Part shown: positions 8,601 through 14,700 of the stretch, piece after piece | How the letters are laid out: every line of letters starts with the position of its first letter | Numbering within the stretch: position 1 is the first letter of the stretch | Source of the DNA: Temnopleurus reevesii | Taxonomy: Eukaryota > Echinodermata > Echinoidea > Temnopleuroida > Temnopleuridae | Assembly (NCBI GenBank): GCA_036244855.1 | Contig: BQKZ01006129.1 | Span: 22,650-43,249 of the forward strand | Direction of reading: 5' to 3' | Length of the DNA stretch: 20,600 nucleotides | The notes under the pieces: model-generated | Seen by the model: only the letters and a program-made list of their open reading frames with translations | Databases searched by the model: none | What the model was told of the DNA's origin: nothing | Position numbers and translations under genes: made by a program

Positions 8601-9068
8601 TTCTGCCATAAGTTTTGACCAATAGTTGTGTGGACAAAACATCTAATAAAGGGAGAAGGAGCTGTAACATTATAATATCCCTACCTGCACCACTCCCAAT
8701 GCCGAGAACCTTCAGGGGCCCATCGGTGGCCACTCCTATACCAGAGAGCCCCTTGGCCACCATCCCACCAAATACCACCTGATCAAACACTACCTCATCA
8801 AACTCCCTCTTATAACATAGACACAAGATTTGATATTGACCACTAGCCACTCTCTATTTTCCCTACCTGCACCACTCCCAATGCCGAGCACCTTCAAGGG
8901 CCCATCGGTGGCCACTCCTTTGCCAGAGAGCCCCTTGGCCACTATCTCACCGAAGGCCTCCTCACTCCAGCATCCTAGCGGCCCTCGTTGGATGGCATAG
9001 CGGAGAAAGGCCTGGTTCGTCTCCACATAGTACTCCAAATCGTCCATCAAGTATGTTAAATCCGCCAT
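251..9068 (-). CDS. HNMT-like: HNMT-family small-molecule methyltransferase gene (four coding exons)
   Basis: The predicted product is a cytosolic SAM-dependent methyltransferase of the histamine N-methyltransferase family. Coding exons are 9068-8867, 5296-4958, one of two copies of exon 3 (3710-3592 or 1918-1800), and 508-251. Junction phases are 1, 1 and 0 and agree on both sides. The spliced frame is 918 nt, or 305 residues plus stop; human HNMT has 292. SAM-binding motif I is LGIGSGAG at residues 61-68, and an acidic VEPS loop follows at 90-93. Against human HNMT the two tyrosines of LYY (residues 151-153) and the Phe of DFLT (247) are kept. The histamine-contacting Glu28, Gln143 and Asn283 align with Gln27, His149 and Arg288, and Trp179 and Trp183 align with Tyr and Ala. 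I infer a different amine or small-molecule substrate. Alignment was by eye against the family as I remember it. Confidence 0.85.
511..842. other. intron 3 remainder, no feature seen
   Basis: AT-rich sequence between exon 4 and the CT microsatellite. I see no exon, repeat or RNA gene. Confidence 0.5.
843..876. repeat. CT/TC microsatellite
   Basis: An uninterrupted dinucleotide CT run. The same run recurs at 2636-2668 as the first bases of the duplicated block. Confidence 0.95.
1290..1530. mobile_element. Mutator-like fold-back element, 241 bp with 9 bp target duplication
   Basis: Inverted arms begin with GTAGGCACTTAT and GTCTCACATAGGAGACAG and run about 55-85 bases on each side (1291-1345 and 1445-1529). 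The 9 bases ACAAAATAC stand on both flanks, at 1281-1289 and 1531-1539. A 9 bp duplication with long inverted ends is typical of Mutator-like elements. There is no transposase gene. Confidence 0.65.
1566..1703. repeat. inverted-repeat element with 27 bp perfect core arms
   Basis: CATCACGGCACGG through ACGCGATGT at 1573-1599 is repeated inverted at about 1670-1696. The spacer of about 70 bp itself carries inverted ATTGGCCAA motifs. A CG-rich stem like this is typical of a small non-autonomous DNA element. I could not find a target duplication. Confidence 0.6.
1800..1918 (-). CDS. HNMT-like: HNMT-like exon 3, copy A (left-hand copy)
   Basis: Same exon as at 3592-3710, shifted by exactly 1792 bp, with the same splice signals and apparently the same sequence. 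This copy is nearer to exon 4. Either it or the right-hand copy completes the frame, but not both. The surrounding duplication is probably an assembly overlap, so the real gene may have a single exon 3. Confidence 0.75.
2635..2635. other. single ambiguous base at the duplication junction
   Basis: The only N in the window separates the two copies of the 1792 bp block. It takes the place of the C at 843. It looks like a minimal gap or an unresolved join. Confidence 0.95.
3082..3322. mobile_element. second copy of the Mutator-like fold-back element
   Basis: The same element and flanking 9 bp repeats as at 1290-1530, carried by the 1792 bp duplication. Confidence 0.65.
3358..3495. repeat. second copy of the 27 bp-arm inverted repeat
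   Basis: The copy at +1792 of the element at 1566-1703, within the right block. Confidence 0.6.
3592..3710 (-). CDS. HNMT-like: HNMT-like exon 3, copy B (right-hand copy)
   Basis: This 119 nt exon has acceptor TCAATTCCAG and donor CCAG|GTACCT, entering in phase 1 and leaving in phase 0. Its 39 complete codons end IISDKDVTESLDTLGLSYQ, which matches ITSDDLTQMLDNLGLKYE of human HNMT. It lies in the right copy of the 1792 bp duplicated block and looks identical to 1918-1800. Because 119 is not a multiple of three, a transcript with both copies would shift frame, so only one can be used. In the two Trp positions of the human lid (179 and 183) this exon has Tyr and Ala. Confidence 0.8.
4427..4957. 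other. intron 2 sequence with C11G12 tract and repeated GGCGCCA motifs
   Basis: Unique sequence starts after the duplicated block. It holds a C11G12 run (4451-4473), then several spaced motifs of the form GGCGCCAAAA or GGCGCAAAAT up to about 4620, then plain AT-rich DNA to the exon 2 donor. The plus-strand frames here are not supported as genes. Confidence 0.5.
4451..4473. repeat. C11G12 homopolymer palindrome
   Basis: Eleven C followed directly by twelve G, a perfect self-complementary homopolymer. It could form a hairpin or a quadruplex, and it is difficult to sequence. Confidence 0.9.
4958..5296 (-). CDS. HNMT-like: HNMT-like exon 2 (core methyltransferase fold)
   Basis: This 339 nt exon encodes residues 68-180. 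The acceptor TGATACAG and the donor T|GTAAGC are both clear, and phase 1 enters and leaves. It begins NIDCDMMRKLL, followed by the VEPS loop that contacts the SAM ribose in this family. Then come TFTWRDD, similar to the human KFAWHKE region, and IHLMHSLYYTDH, similar to IHMIQMLYYVKD. It ends at LLINIIP, the strand before the lid. His149 stands where human HNMT has the histamine-binding Gln143. A family B miniature element lies only about 33 bp upstream of the acceptor, in intron 1. Open frames on the plus strand here are shadows. Confidence 0.9.
5329..5505 (-). mobile_element. family B miniature element, copy 1
   Basis: About 176 bp with inverted ends GGAGTGTTGCTCAAAA and TTTTGAACAACACCCCC. 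It is related over its length to 6244-6418 and 17834-18008 but lies in the opposite orientation. It is rich in GCGC and in repeated (A/G)TTGCA motifs. It lies about 33 bp from the exon 2 acceptor. No coding capacity is seen; the plus-strand frame across it is accidental. Confidence 0.75.
5660..5791 (+). mobile_element. family A palindromic MITE, copy 1
   Basis: A near-perfect palindrome of about 130 bp. Its arms contain CACATAGGACCCCGG, AGCAACACGA and CAACACGA, with mirror images to the right, around the centre AGTTAACT. TAA stands on both sides (5656-5658 and 5792-5794). There is no coding sequence. Confidence 0.85.
5797..6243. other. intron 1, no feature seen
   Basis: AT-rich intron sequence without recognisable exon or repeat, apart from weak inverted similarity to the other side of family A copy 1 (GATT..AATCAATCGT). 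Confidence 0.4.
6244..6418 (+). mobile_element. family B miniature element, copy 2
   Basis: Inverted ends GGGGTGTTGCTCAAAA and TTTTTAGCAATATCCCC, with internal ATTGGCGCGTTCCAATCA. It matches copy 3 at 17834 in the same direction. The target duplication is not clear. Confidence 0.75.
6419..6988. other. intron 1, no feature seen
   Basis: AT-rich intron sequence between family B copy 2 and family C copy 1. No gene or RNA is seen. Confidence 0.4.
6989..7165 (+). mobile_element. family C miniature element, copy 1
   Basis: Inverted ends ACACGATATAAACTATTTCC and TTTCGAAAATACTTTATATCGTGT, with internal GTATTCAACTGTGCGGACAC. Related copies are at 19339-19522 and, as a fragment, at 15582-15671. Confidence 0.7.
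7448..7525 (-). pseudogene. duplicated middle part of HNMT-like exon 1 in intron 1
   Basis: The minus strand reads SLLRYATQLGPLGCWMEKAF and then GELLAKG, close to FLRYAIQRGPLGCWSEEAF and GEIVAKG of exon 1. The frame is open for 26 codons but ends at a TAA shortly after AKGTHA. It has neither motif I nor a start. It is more diverged than the piece at 8685-8773, so it is either an older event or a fragment of a different paralogue. Confidence 0.6.
7597..8132. repeat. inverted repeat of about 60 bp arms enclosing family A copy 2
   Basis: GGTTTGCCTCTAAAGGAAGA at 7597 is mirrored exactly at 8113-8132. Similarity continues inward through AGCGCCAACTAG and the CTAGTCCTCTCGC motif. The outer ends look like transposon termini. 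I found no target duplication. Confidence 0.7.
7717..7847 (-). mobile_element. family A palindromic MITE, copy 2
   Basis: The same palindrome with the asymmetric centre reversed relative to copy 1 (GGCAGTTAACAGTGAATC). It sits inside a larger inverted repeat at 7597-8132. It is flanked by ACGTAA on the left and TTACGT on the right. Confidence 0.85.
8219..8400. repeat. dispersed repeat related to 18751-18925
   Basis: It shares CTATTCTAGCA, GTTCAG.GAT, CCTGATGAAG and a TCATT...CGCGGC...AACCT block in the same order with the region near 18751. This is an old dispersed copy of an unknown repeat. The minus-strand frame here is not supported as a gene. Confidence 0.45.
8453..8524. mobile_element. 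72 bp piggyBac-like miniature element
   Basis: It starts CCCAATGACTACTGG and ends CAGTAGTCAACGGG, inverted ends with two differences in 14. It is flanked on both sides by TTAA (8449-8452 and 8525-8528). TTAA duplications with ends starting CCC are the hallmark of piggyBac elements. It is too short to code for anything. Confidence 0.7.
8685..8773 (-). pseudogene. duplicated 3' half of HNMT-like exon 1 in intron 1
   Basis: Reading on the minus strand this encodes MVAKGLSGIGVATDGPLKV and then the GIGSGAG motif, ending at the same G|GTAGGG donor as exon 1. Similarity begins at the TTTGGTG of the Phe-Gly codons and continues a few bases into the intron. A possible acceptor, TGATCAG|GTGG, lies just upstream. 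It lacks the first half of exon 1. It could be a relic of a local duplication or a cryptic alternative exon. I favour a relic. Confidence 0.6.
8867..9068 (-). CDS. HNMT-like: HNMT-like exon 1 (start codon, SAM motif I)
   Basis: This exon encodes residues 1-67 plus the first base of Gly68. It begins MADLTYLMDDLEYYVETN and ends in the glycine-rich SAM loop GIGSGAG. The donor is GCAG|GTAGGG in phase 1, which joins exactly to the phase-1 acceptor of exon 2 and restores the second glycine of the motif. The ATG at 9068 lies in CCAAGATGG, a good animal initiation context. The YVET...FLRY stretch lines up with YVES...FLNH near the human N-terminus, which supports this start. Parts of the exon are repeated inside intron 1, at 8685-8773 and 7448-7525. 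Confidence 0.85.
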
Positions 9069-9073
9069 CTTGG
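9061..9073 (-). promoter_or_regulatory. possible YY1-type site over the HNMT-like start codon
   Basis: CCAAGATGGCGG around the start codon fits the YY1 core AAGATGGCGG, which in animals is often found near the start of transcription or translation. It could equally be a good start context followed by codons GCG GAT. There is no independent support. Confidence 0.25.
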
Positions 9074-9132
9074 ATTTTGAAGTGATTTCTAACTAGCCCT
9101 CTTTCTTCTTTTATTTCCTCAGCCCAGAGTAA

Positions 9133-9254
9133 GGCCCTGGTCACATGGAGGACCGGAAGTAACACGATTCAACACGACTATTTGTTAATTCACAGTTAAC
9201 TGCCTCAGAACAAAGATTCGTGTTAAACCGTGTTGCTTTCGGGGCCCTATATGA
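9133..9254 (+). mobile_element. family A palindromic MITE, copy 3 (upstream of the HNMT-like gene)
   Basis: A somewhat decayed copy with TAA at 9130-9132 on the left; the right end has lost its last bases. Its left edge is 64 bp upstream of the HNMT-like start codon, so it lies in the 5' UTR or promoter. Confidence 0.8.
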
Positions 9255-9327
9255 ATACGCGCGCTATAAATGCCGATATGTAATATTCAGCCTATTGTAT
9301 GTGGGATTCCGAATGCGCTCTAGTTAA

Positions 9328-9397
9328 AGCCCCGGTCACATAGGACCCCGGAAGCAACACGATTCTCCCCGACTCTTCATTAATTCAAAGTTAACTT
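9328..9397 (+). mobile_element. family A palindromic MITE, copy 4, left arm
   Basis: Left arm and centre (up to AAGTTAAC) of a family A element, cut off where LINE sequence begins. The last bases of the right end of a family A element reappear at 10298-10315. It carries the CCCCGAC arm variant. Confidence 0.8.
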
Positions 9398-10297
9398 GTA
9401 CTTGTGGTTTTCCTTCCTCCGGTGTGCGGAGATCGACGGCGTCAGGCCGTGGGCTTGTCGGGTGGTAGACCATGACATCTGGTTAGGGGAGTTGTTCGAG
9501 GCGTTGTTGTCGGAGTAGGTGGATTTTAAGGATAAAGCGCAGACAGTGGGAGGTCAGGGAGGAAGAGGTAGAGAGAGGCAGGTTGGGTGGGGGGAGAAGA
9601 ATTGAGGTGGAGAAAGCTTCAGGGTCATCTGTATTTAGGTCATTAGAGATGGAAGCAGGCAGGTCAAGTGCCTCAATACAAGAGCGGAGGTTGAGACGCT
9701 GTTCAAGGAGTATTGGGCAGGTGGCAAGGAAGTGAGGTGTATCTTCGTCCTCCAAGGCGCATAGTTTGCATCTGGGGTTAGAGGACTTGCCGATTGTCAC
9801 AAGCCTGCTTTGAGTCGGGTAGGTGGAGGTGAGAAGCTGGGCACGTAGAGTTAGGGCTCTGCGGAGATGAGGAGCAAGAGAGCATGGGTAGAGCAGTGGG
9901 ATCTTCGGGAGAGATGGCAAATTCCTCCAGTGACTAAGAGATGTCTTCTTCTCGATCTCTTCTCTGGCATGCTCTAGCTGACTTTCGTACACTGCTTTGT
10001 TGCAAGCAGCTTTCCACTTCCCATATGCAAAGTCCTTTGATAGAAGGGAGGGTAGAGGTGGCAGGTTGTATTTGGCGAGCAGCTTGGACCAGGCTGTAAT
10101 TGTAGAGGTTGGGATGGCGAGGGCATGTAGGAATGTCCTAAATTCGAACCTGCTGTGGTCAATGTTCAGGAGCTGGCCGATGAGGAGAAGGGTGTTCAGC
10201 TCAATTGCTCTGGATAGGTCGAGGAGGTCAGTGAGGAGAAAGACAGCTGCATTGGCAGTACTTCGTGGGAGACCGAGGAGTTTCTTCATGAGGGAAT
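9398..10297 (-). mobile_element. 5'-truncated non-LTR retrotransposon (LINE) fragment
   Basis: On the minus strand this stretch carries the C-terminal part of a LINE reverse transcriptase protein, a short 3' UTR of about 85 bp, and a tail of short ACAAGT-type repeats instead of poly(A). Such tails are usual in CR1/L2-type elements. It ends abruptly at the remnant of a family A right end. It is GC-richer than its surroundings. The exact clade is not certain. Confidence 0.75.
9483..10289 (-). CDS. LINE ORF2 C-terminal fragment with CCHC-type zinc finger
   Basis: A 268-residue open frame with no stop, the remainder of a retrotransposon polyprotein after the catalytic reverse-transcriptase core. 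Residues at roughly 175-192 form a finger of spacing C-x2-C-x8-H-x4-C (CKLC...HFLATC), as found at the C-terminus of many CR1/Jockey-type proteins. Before it is a basic helical stretch (LRRALTLRAQLLTSTYPTQ). The apparent ATG at 10289 is only the first Met after the truncation point. The catalytic YADD core and endonuclease are absent, so it cannot move by itself. The open frame suggests recent insertion. Confidence 0.75.
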   Translation of the reverse strand: MKKLLGLPRSTANAAVFLLTDLLDLSRAIELNTLLLIGQLLNIDHSRFEFRTFLHALAIPTSTITAWSKLLAKYNLPPLPSLLSKDFAYGKWKAACNKAVYESQLEHAREEIEKKTSLSHWRNLPSLPKIPLLYPCSLAPHLRRALTLRAQLLTSTYPTQSRLVTIGKSSNPRCKLCALEDEDTPHFLATCPILLEQRLNLRSCIEALDLPASISNDLNTDDPEAFSTSILLPPPNLPLSTSSSLTSHCLRFILKIHLLRQQRLEQLP

Positions 10298-10315
10298 GTC
10301 CTATGTGACCGGGGC
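10298..10315 (+). mobile_element. family A copy 4, right-end remnant
   Basis: GTCCTATGTGACCGGGGC is the standard right end of family A. It lies immediately beyond the truncated 5' end of the LINE fragment, so most of the right arm was lost. Confidence 0.7.
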
Positions 10316-10599
10316 CGAAGCTTTCAAATAAACCACTTTCGTAATGTTTTAAATATATTCACATTTTCCCCCAGACGAACTATTCATTCAGCTGTCAGAA
10401 AATAGAGAGAGTACAATACTGAGAATGCCACTTGCATGCGTTATCGTTGCAAGGATGGACAAACATTGTAGCTTGACCAACCTAGCAACAACCATTACAT
10501 GCTTTCCACATTCCTTCTATTGAAATGTGATTATTCTTTGTCAGATGAAGGAATATTTTGTCATTGTGCGTTTGACAAAGAAGCGTGCATAAAATTTGA

Positions 10600-10850
10600 A
10601 TTCGTTTAATACGAAAGTAGCATATTGGTGGGTTTACTTATATATTCAAATTAATGTACTTTTCTTGCCTCTGAACGAAGTTGCGCGGTATTCCTTAAAC
10701 CGTTTGATAACAATAAGACTACAATACTTGGAATCCAGTTTGCATACATTACTTGTTGCTATGTCGGGTAAGCCTCGGGCAAAATTTAGGGTTGTCAAGA
10801 ACAACCTTTATATTAAAGGTATCGATTTTGTCCATGTTCCGACTAAAATT
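10600..10850 (-). repeat. dispersed repeat, inverted relative to 11830-12250
   Basis: CAATACTTGGAATCCAGTTTG at 10730 is the reverse complement of the stretch at about 12206-12226. TTGTCAAGAACAACCTTTAT at 10795 is nearly the reverse complement of the stretch at about 11893-11915. It is an unknown transposon fragment, and the open frame across it is not supported. Confidence 0.55.
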
Positions 10851-10877
10851 ACATAAGCCGCAAGTCATGACAAGTAA

Positions 10878-11007
10878 AGCCCTGATCACATAGGGCCCCG
10901 GAAGCAACACGATTCACCCCGATTCGTTGTTCTGAGTCAGTTAACTGTGAATTAACAAAGAGTCGGGGTGAATTGTGTTGCTTCCGGGGTCCTATGTGAC
11001 CGGGGCT
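10878..11007 (-). mobile_element. family A palindromic MITE, copy 5
   Basis: A full-length palindrome flanked by TAA at 10875-10877 and 11008-11010. The arms carry the CACCCCGA / TCGGGGTG variant on both sides. The centre is in reverse orientation. Confidence 0.88.
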
Positions 11008-11206
11008 TAAAGCACGTGTGTCCCAGTGATTGAAGCCTGGGCGCACATAATGGCAAGGATAGAAATTGCTATTGTGGCCATCTACTTATTGCCAATGCTT
11101 GAATGGAGGTTAATTACATGTACTTTGTCCCAGGCCTTTATCTCTTCTGCTCAGAGTGCCTCTACGAAATACCCTGGCGAAGCACTGTTTGATATGGAAA
11201 AACAGA

Positions 11207-11404
11207 CTTAACAATGTGAGAAGAAGGGACAAATGCCTAGGACAAAGTAACTAATTTCATTCAAGCCTTCGCAATAGCTAGATAGACACAAAAGTCGCAC
11301 CTGGGACTCTCTCTGTCTCTTTAAATCAAGTAGCTATTGTGAATGCTTGAATGAAGTTGCTTACTTTGTCCCAGTCCGTTGTCCCTTCTGTTCACAATGT
11401 TAAG
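11207..11404. mobile_element. fold-back element with about 75 bp arms
   Basis: It starts CTTAACAATGTGAGAAG and ends CTTCTGTTCACAATGTTAAG. The arms also hold GGGACAAA..CC..GGACAAAGTAA and CATTCAAGC, with a spacer of about 45 bp that includes CTCTCTCTGTCTCT. A third, direct copy of the arm lies just left, at about 11070-11147. Confidence 0.7.
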
Positions 11405-11504
11405 GGTCTACATACGGAATCAGCGAGGCATACAGAGAAAATCCTCTTTTATTTGATGAAGAAAGAAATTGGCAAGTATGAGTTATCACAGCTGATTTCA
11501 CTTA

Positions 11505-11623
11505 GGTCCCAGTTACATAAGGTCCCGGAAGCAACACGATTCAACACGACTCTTTGTTTGCAGGCAGCTAACTGTGAACTGAACAAAGAGTCGTGTTGAA
11601 ATGGGCCCTCTGTGACTGGGGTC
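11505..11623 (-). mobile_element. family A palindromic MITE, copy 6 (upstream of the SAT-like gene)
   Basis: Flanked by TTA at 11502-11504 and 11624-11626. A small internal deletion removes part of the right arm (GTTGAAATGGGCCC). It ends 54 bp before the SAT-like ATG. Confidence 0.85.
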
Positions 11624-11677
11624 TTACAGAACTTGCAAGGAATTTGTATTACGGCCAGCTAAAATCAAAATAGTAAA

Positions 11678-11780
11678 ATGGCGAAATACATAGTCCGGGA
11701 AGGAACTCTGTCTGATGGTCAAGCGCTGTTAGACCTTCTGCATGAAATTTACCCAGACGATAGCATGATCTCGCAAGATG
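11678..11780 (+). CDS. SAT1-like: SAT-like exon 1 (start codon)
   Basis: This exon has 34 codons plus one base, from ATG in the context TAAAATGG to the donor AAGATG|GTAACG (phase 1). It encodes strand β1 and helix α1 of the GNAT fold; the LLDLLHEIYPDD stretch is a plausible α1. A family A palindrome ends only 54 bp upstream of the ATG, so it lies in the 5' UTR or core promoter unless an upstream non-coding exon exists. Confidence 0.75.
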
Positions 11781-14700
11781 GTAACGTATTTTTATTTTGT
11801 CTTACTTTAGCCATTTCTGTCCAAGTTGTTAAAATATATAAGTTAAATTGAATAGGCGGGTTTACTAATTGATGCAATTGTATGCATACCTCTAACACAA
11901 AGGTTGTTCTTGACAAGCCTAAAGCTTTCACTGCCGCCTGTTTCGTCATTGCTGGCGAAAGATAGCCTCTCGTAATGACTTGTATACGAAATGTACGCGC
12001 ACCAACGGTACGCTGGGCTGACCAACGTATTTTTTTTTACTTTGGGGTTTTCTGGCCAAGTTTTATTTGAAAAAATAATAATAATAAAAATAAACATTGG
12101 TCAAATAGGCGCGTTTTCTAATAGATGCACATTTTATGCATACATCTAACACAAAGTTTGTTCTTCACAATTCTAATTTTTGCCCAACATGGCATCATGG
12201 TAAGTATGCAAACTGGATTCCAAGTATTGTATCTCAATATGACTACTTCCGTAATGTACAAAATACATCACAAAAGTGGTATTTGTCAAGTAGGATCTCA
12301 GCAGGGCCGTGACAAATTATAATAATGCTGGTTTATTGCTCGTGTGTATAATAGACCTGCGAATTCATGAAAAGTAACATTGTCATTTTCGTCATTCTTT
12401 GATATCGAAAAATTACGGATGACCTAAAGTGACACCGAAAATGAAGCTAAGAAGGACTGCAGGTGTGGCGGCGAAAAATTCTCGTCATATTTATCTCACC
12501 TTAGTGCCTCCGTAAAATGCTAAAATGCCAATACAATTTTTCCCCAAAAAAATTGATTTTATTACCCCCCCCCCCTATAGACTATCATATTCAACAAAAA
12601 ATACAGCATTATCATATGTTACGCTTTGAGTAAAAATCCGGCGCGTCATCACCTGAAATCCGGAAGTACCGATGCATTTATTGGATTAATTGACACGACG
12701 AAATTTGCTTGTATCGTTCATACGACCAAAACGAGGAGAGGAATCGGTGATTTGACGCATAAAGTTACAGCAGTATGCTACGATTTTTGCCGCGATTTGA
12801 ATCGCCGCATATGCCGTGACTATTTAGTTCACACAGCCGCGATTTTTTGCCTCGTCGCGTCTTTTCTTGCCGCGATTCGAACAATCACGGCTATATGAAT
12901 GCAGCTATTGTTACTTACCAGTTAAGGCCACAGTCACATAAGATTCCGAACATTACAAAAAGTCTACACGCGACGGCGGACAAACACTTAATGAGGTATG
13001 ATGTCATTTTTGTCATTAACATACAGCCAATAATAACCCGTTTCAGAGAGTGGATAATGAATATTCAATAACCTATCACGCATTGACCTCGCGCTCCAAA
13101 GGCATTTAACCTATCAGCGTGGCGTATTCCGGTGAGACTCAGGCTAAACTGACATGGCTTATGAATATTGAAAAGGTACCGATGGCGAAGTTTCACGAAA
13201 TTCCTCCAAACATACGTACAAATACACGTGAGTATTTGCTACGATTCACTAGTTAGGTGCATTGTTAAAATACATACATCCTGGCAGTGAAACAGCCCTC
13301 CCAAAACTTTCTTCAGGCTCACAGTAAGTGGCGCGCCTCGTCAATGTAAAATTGCGTGTTGTAGTTGCGTTTTAGTGGAAAATGACACCAAATTTTCAAC
13401 TCGAAAGGTACCGATGTACAATTTTCACAAAACTCTACAAATGAGGTATCTAGAGCAAGCTTGAAATCTAGATTTGTATGAAAACCAGGTGCATTTAAGC
13501 GAAAAGACATATTCTGGGAGATATGAGTTCGTAAAGTCGAGAGTCCGTGTATAAGTCCTATACCTGATTGTGCGCTCTGTGCGGTGCATTAAGAACGCTC
13601 GTTTCCTATGGAAGATGTCCGCGCACTTTTTGTAATGAAGCAACACGATCGAACACAACTCTTTGTTCAGTTCACATTTAGCTGCCTCAAAACTAAGAGT
13701 CGTGTTGAATCGTGTTCAGTCGGGGCTCCAATGTGACTGGAACATAAAACATAAGTACGGTCATTGGCAAGAAACGTGCGTTAATCTATTAGCATGTCCT
13801 CAGCCACATAGGGCCGCGGAAGCAACACGATTCAACACGACTTGTTGTTCGCAGACAGCTAACTGTGAACTGAACAGAGAGTCGTGTTGAATCGTGTTGC
13901 TTCCGGGACTTAAACTGTCATATTGGACAAAATGGGGTTAGACGAAGTTGCCAATGGATGAAGTGTTATTTGATGGAATCACAAACTACTCCTTCGAATT
14001 AATATACGCCCCCTTGTGTTTCACTTCTTCTACCTTCAAACAGAATTCAACGAATTAAACTTTGGTCCCCAAAGAAAGTCATATCCTTTCGTGGCAGAAC
14101 TTTGTTCGGTTAAAGATGGCCAACCTGAGCGGAAGGAGATAGTGGGATGTGTGCTCTTCTCTATACTCACCGACTATCTGAACGGGAACCAAGTATTTAT
14201 ACAGGGTTTAGTCGTTAAACCAGAACATAGAGGTACGTAATACGGGTGGAATATGCCTTTTAGAATAATATAGAAATATACAATGACTCTCGAGGTTCTG
14301 GTTAAGATGATTCGCACGAATGAGCATTAGATAGTACCATCCTCCGAAGGGCCAACGGCCTGAGGGAGGATGTTACAATCTGATGCTCATGAGTGCGAAT
14401 AGTTTTAGCCAGTAACGAGAATCGAGTCACTGTATATTACTTTTATATCCCTTCTCTAACAATAACAACAACAATAAAGAAGTCCAGAGCAGCAGATTAA
14501 ATAATCTTACCTTGTCTTAATAATGATTTGATAATTGGATAATTTGGTTTTCCACAGTCTCTGGCTCGTCTGCTCGTTTAGCACATCATGCGAACGAACC
14601 CCGCCGAAAGTTTCCGTGCCGTGTAGCTGGGAAGCACTGTCTAGCGCTGGCAGGTCGCTTTTAGCCGAGTACGCATACGCGAAAATAGTAACTTTATTCC

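Noticed and set aside
8590..8850. complete second methyltransferase gene on the minus strand
   Set aside because: Only the part after 8773 resembles exon 1. The upstream codons are intron sequence in an accidental frame.
12626..12898. 90-codon plus-strand frame with a hydrophobic end
   Set aside because: It contains repeated GCCGCGATT motifs and intron or repeat sequence. No start context, splice signals or family likeness were found.
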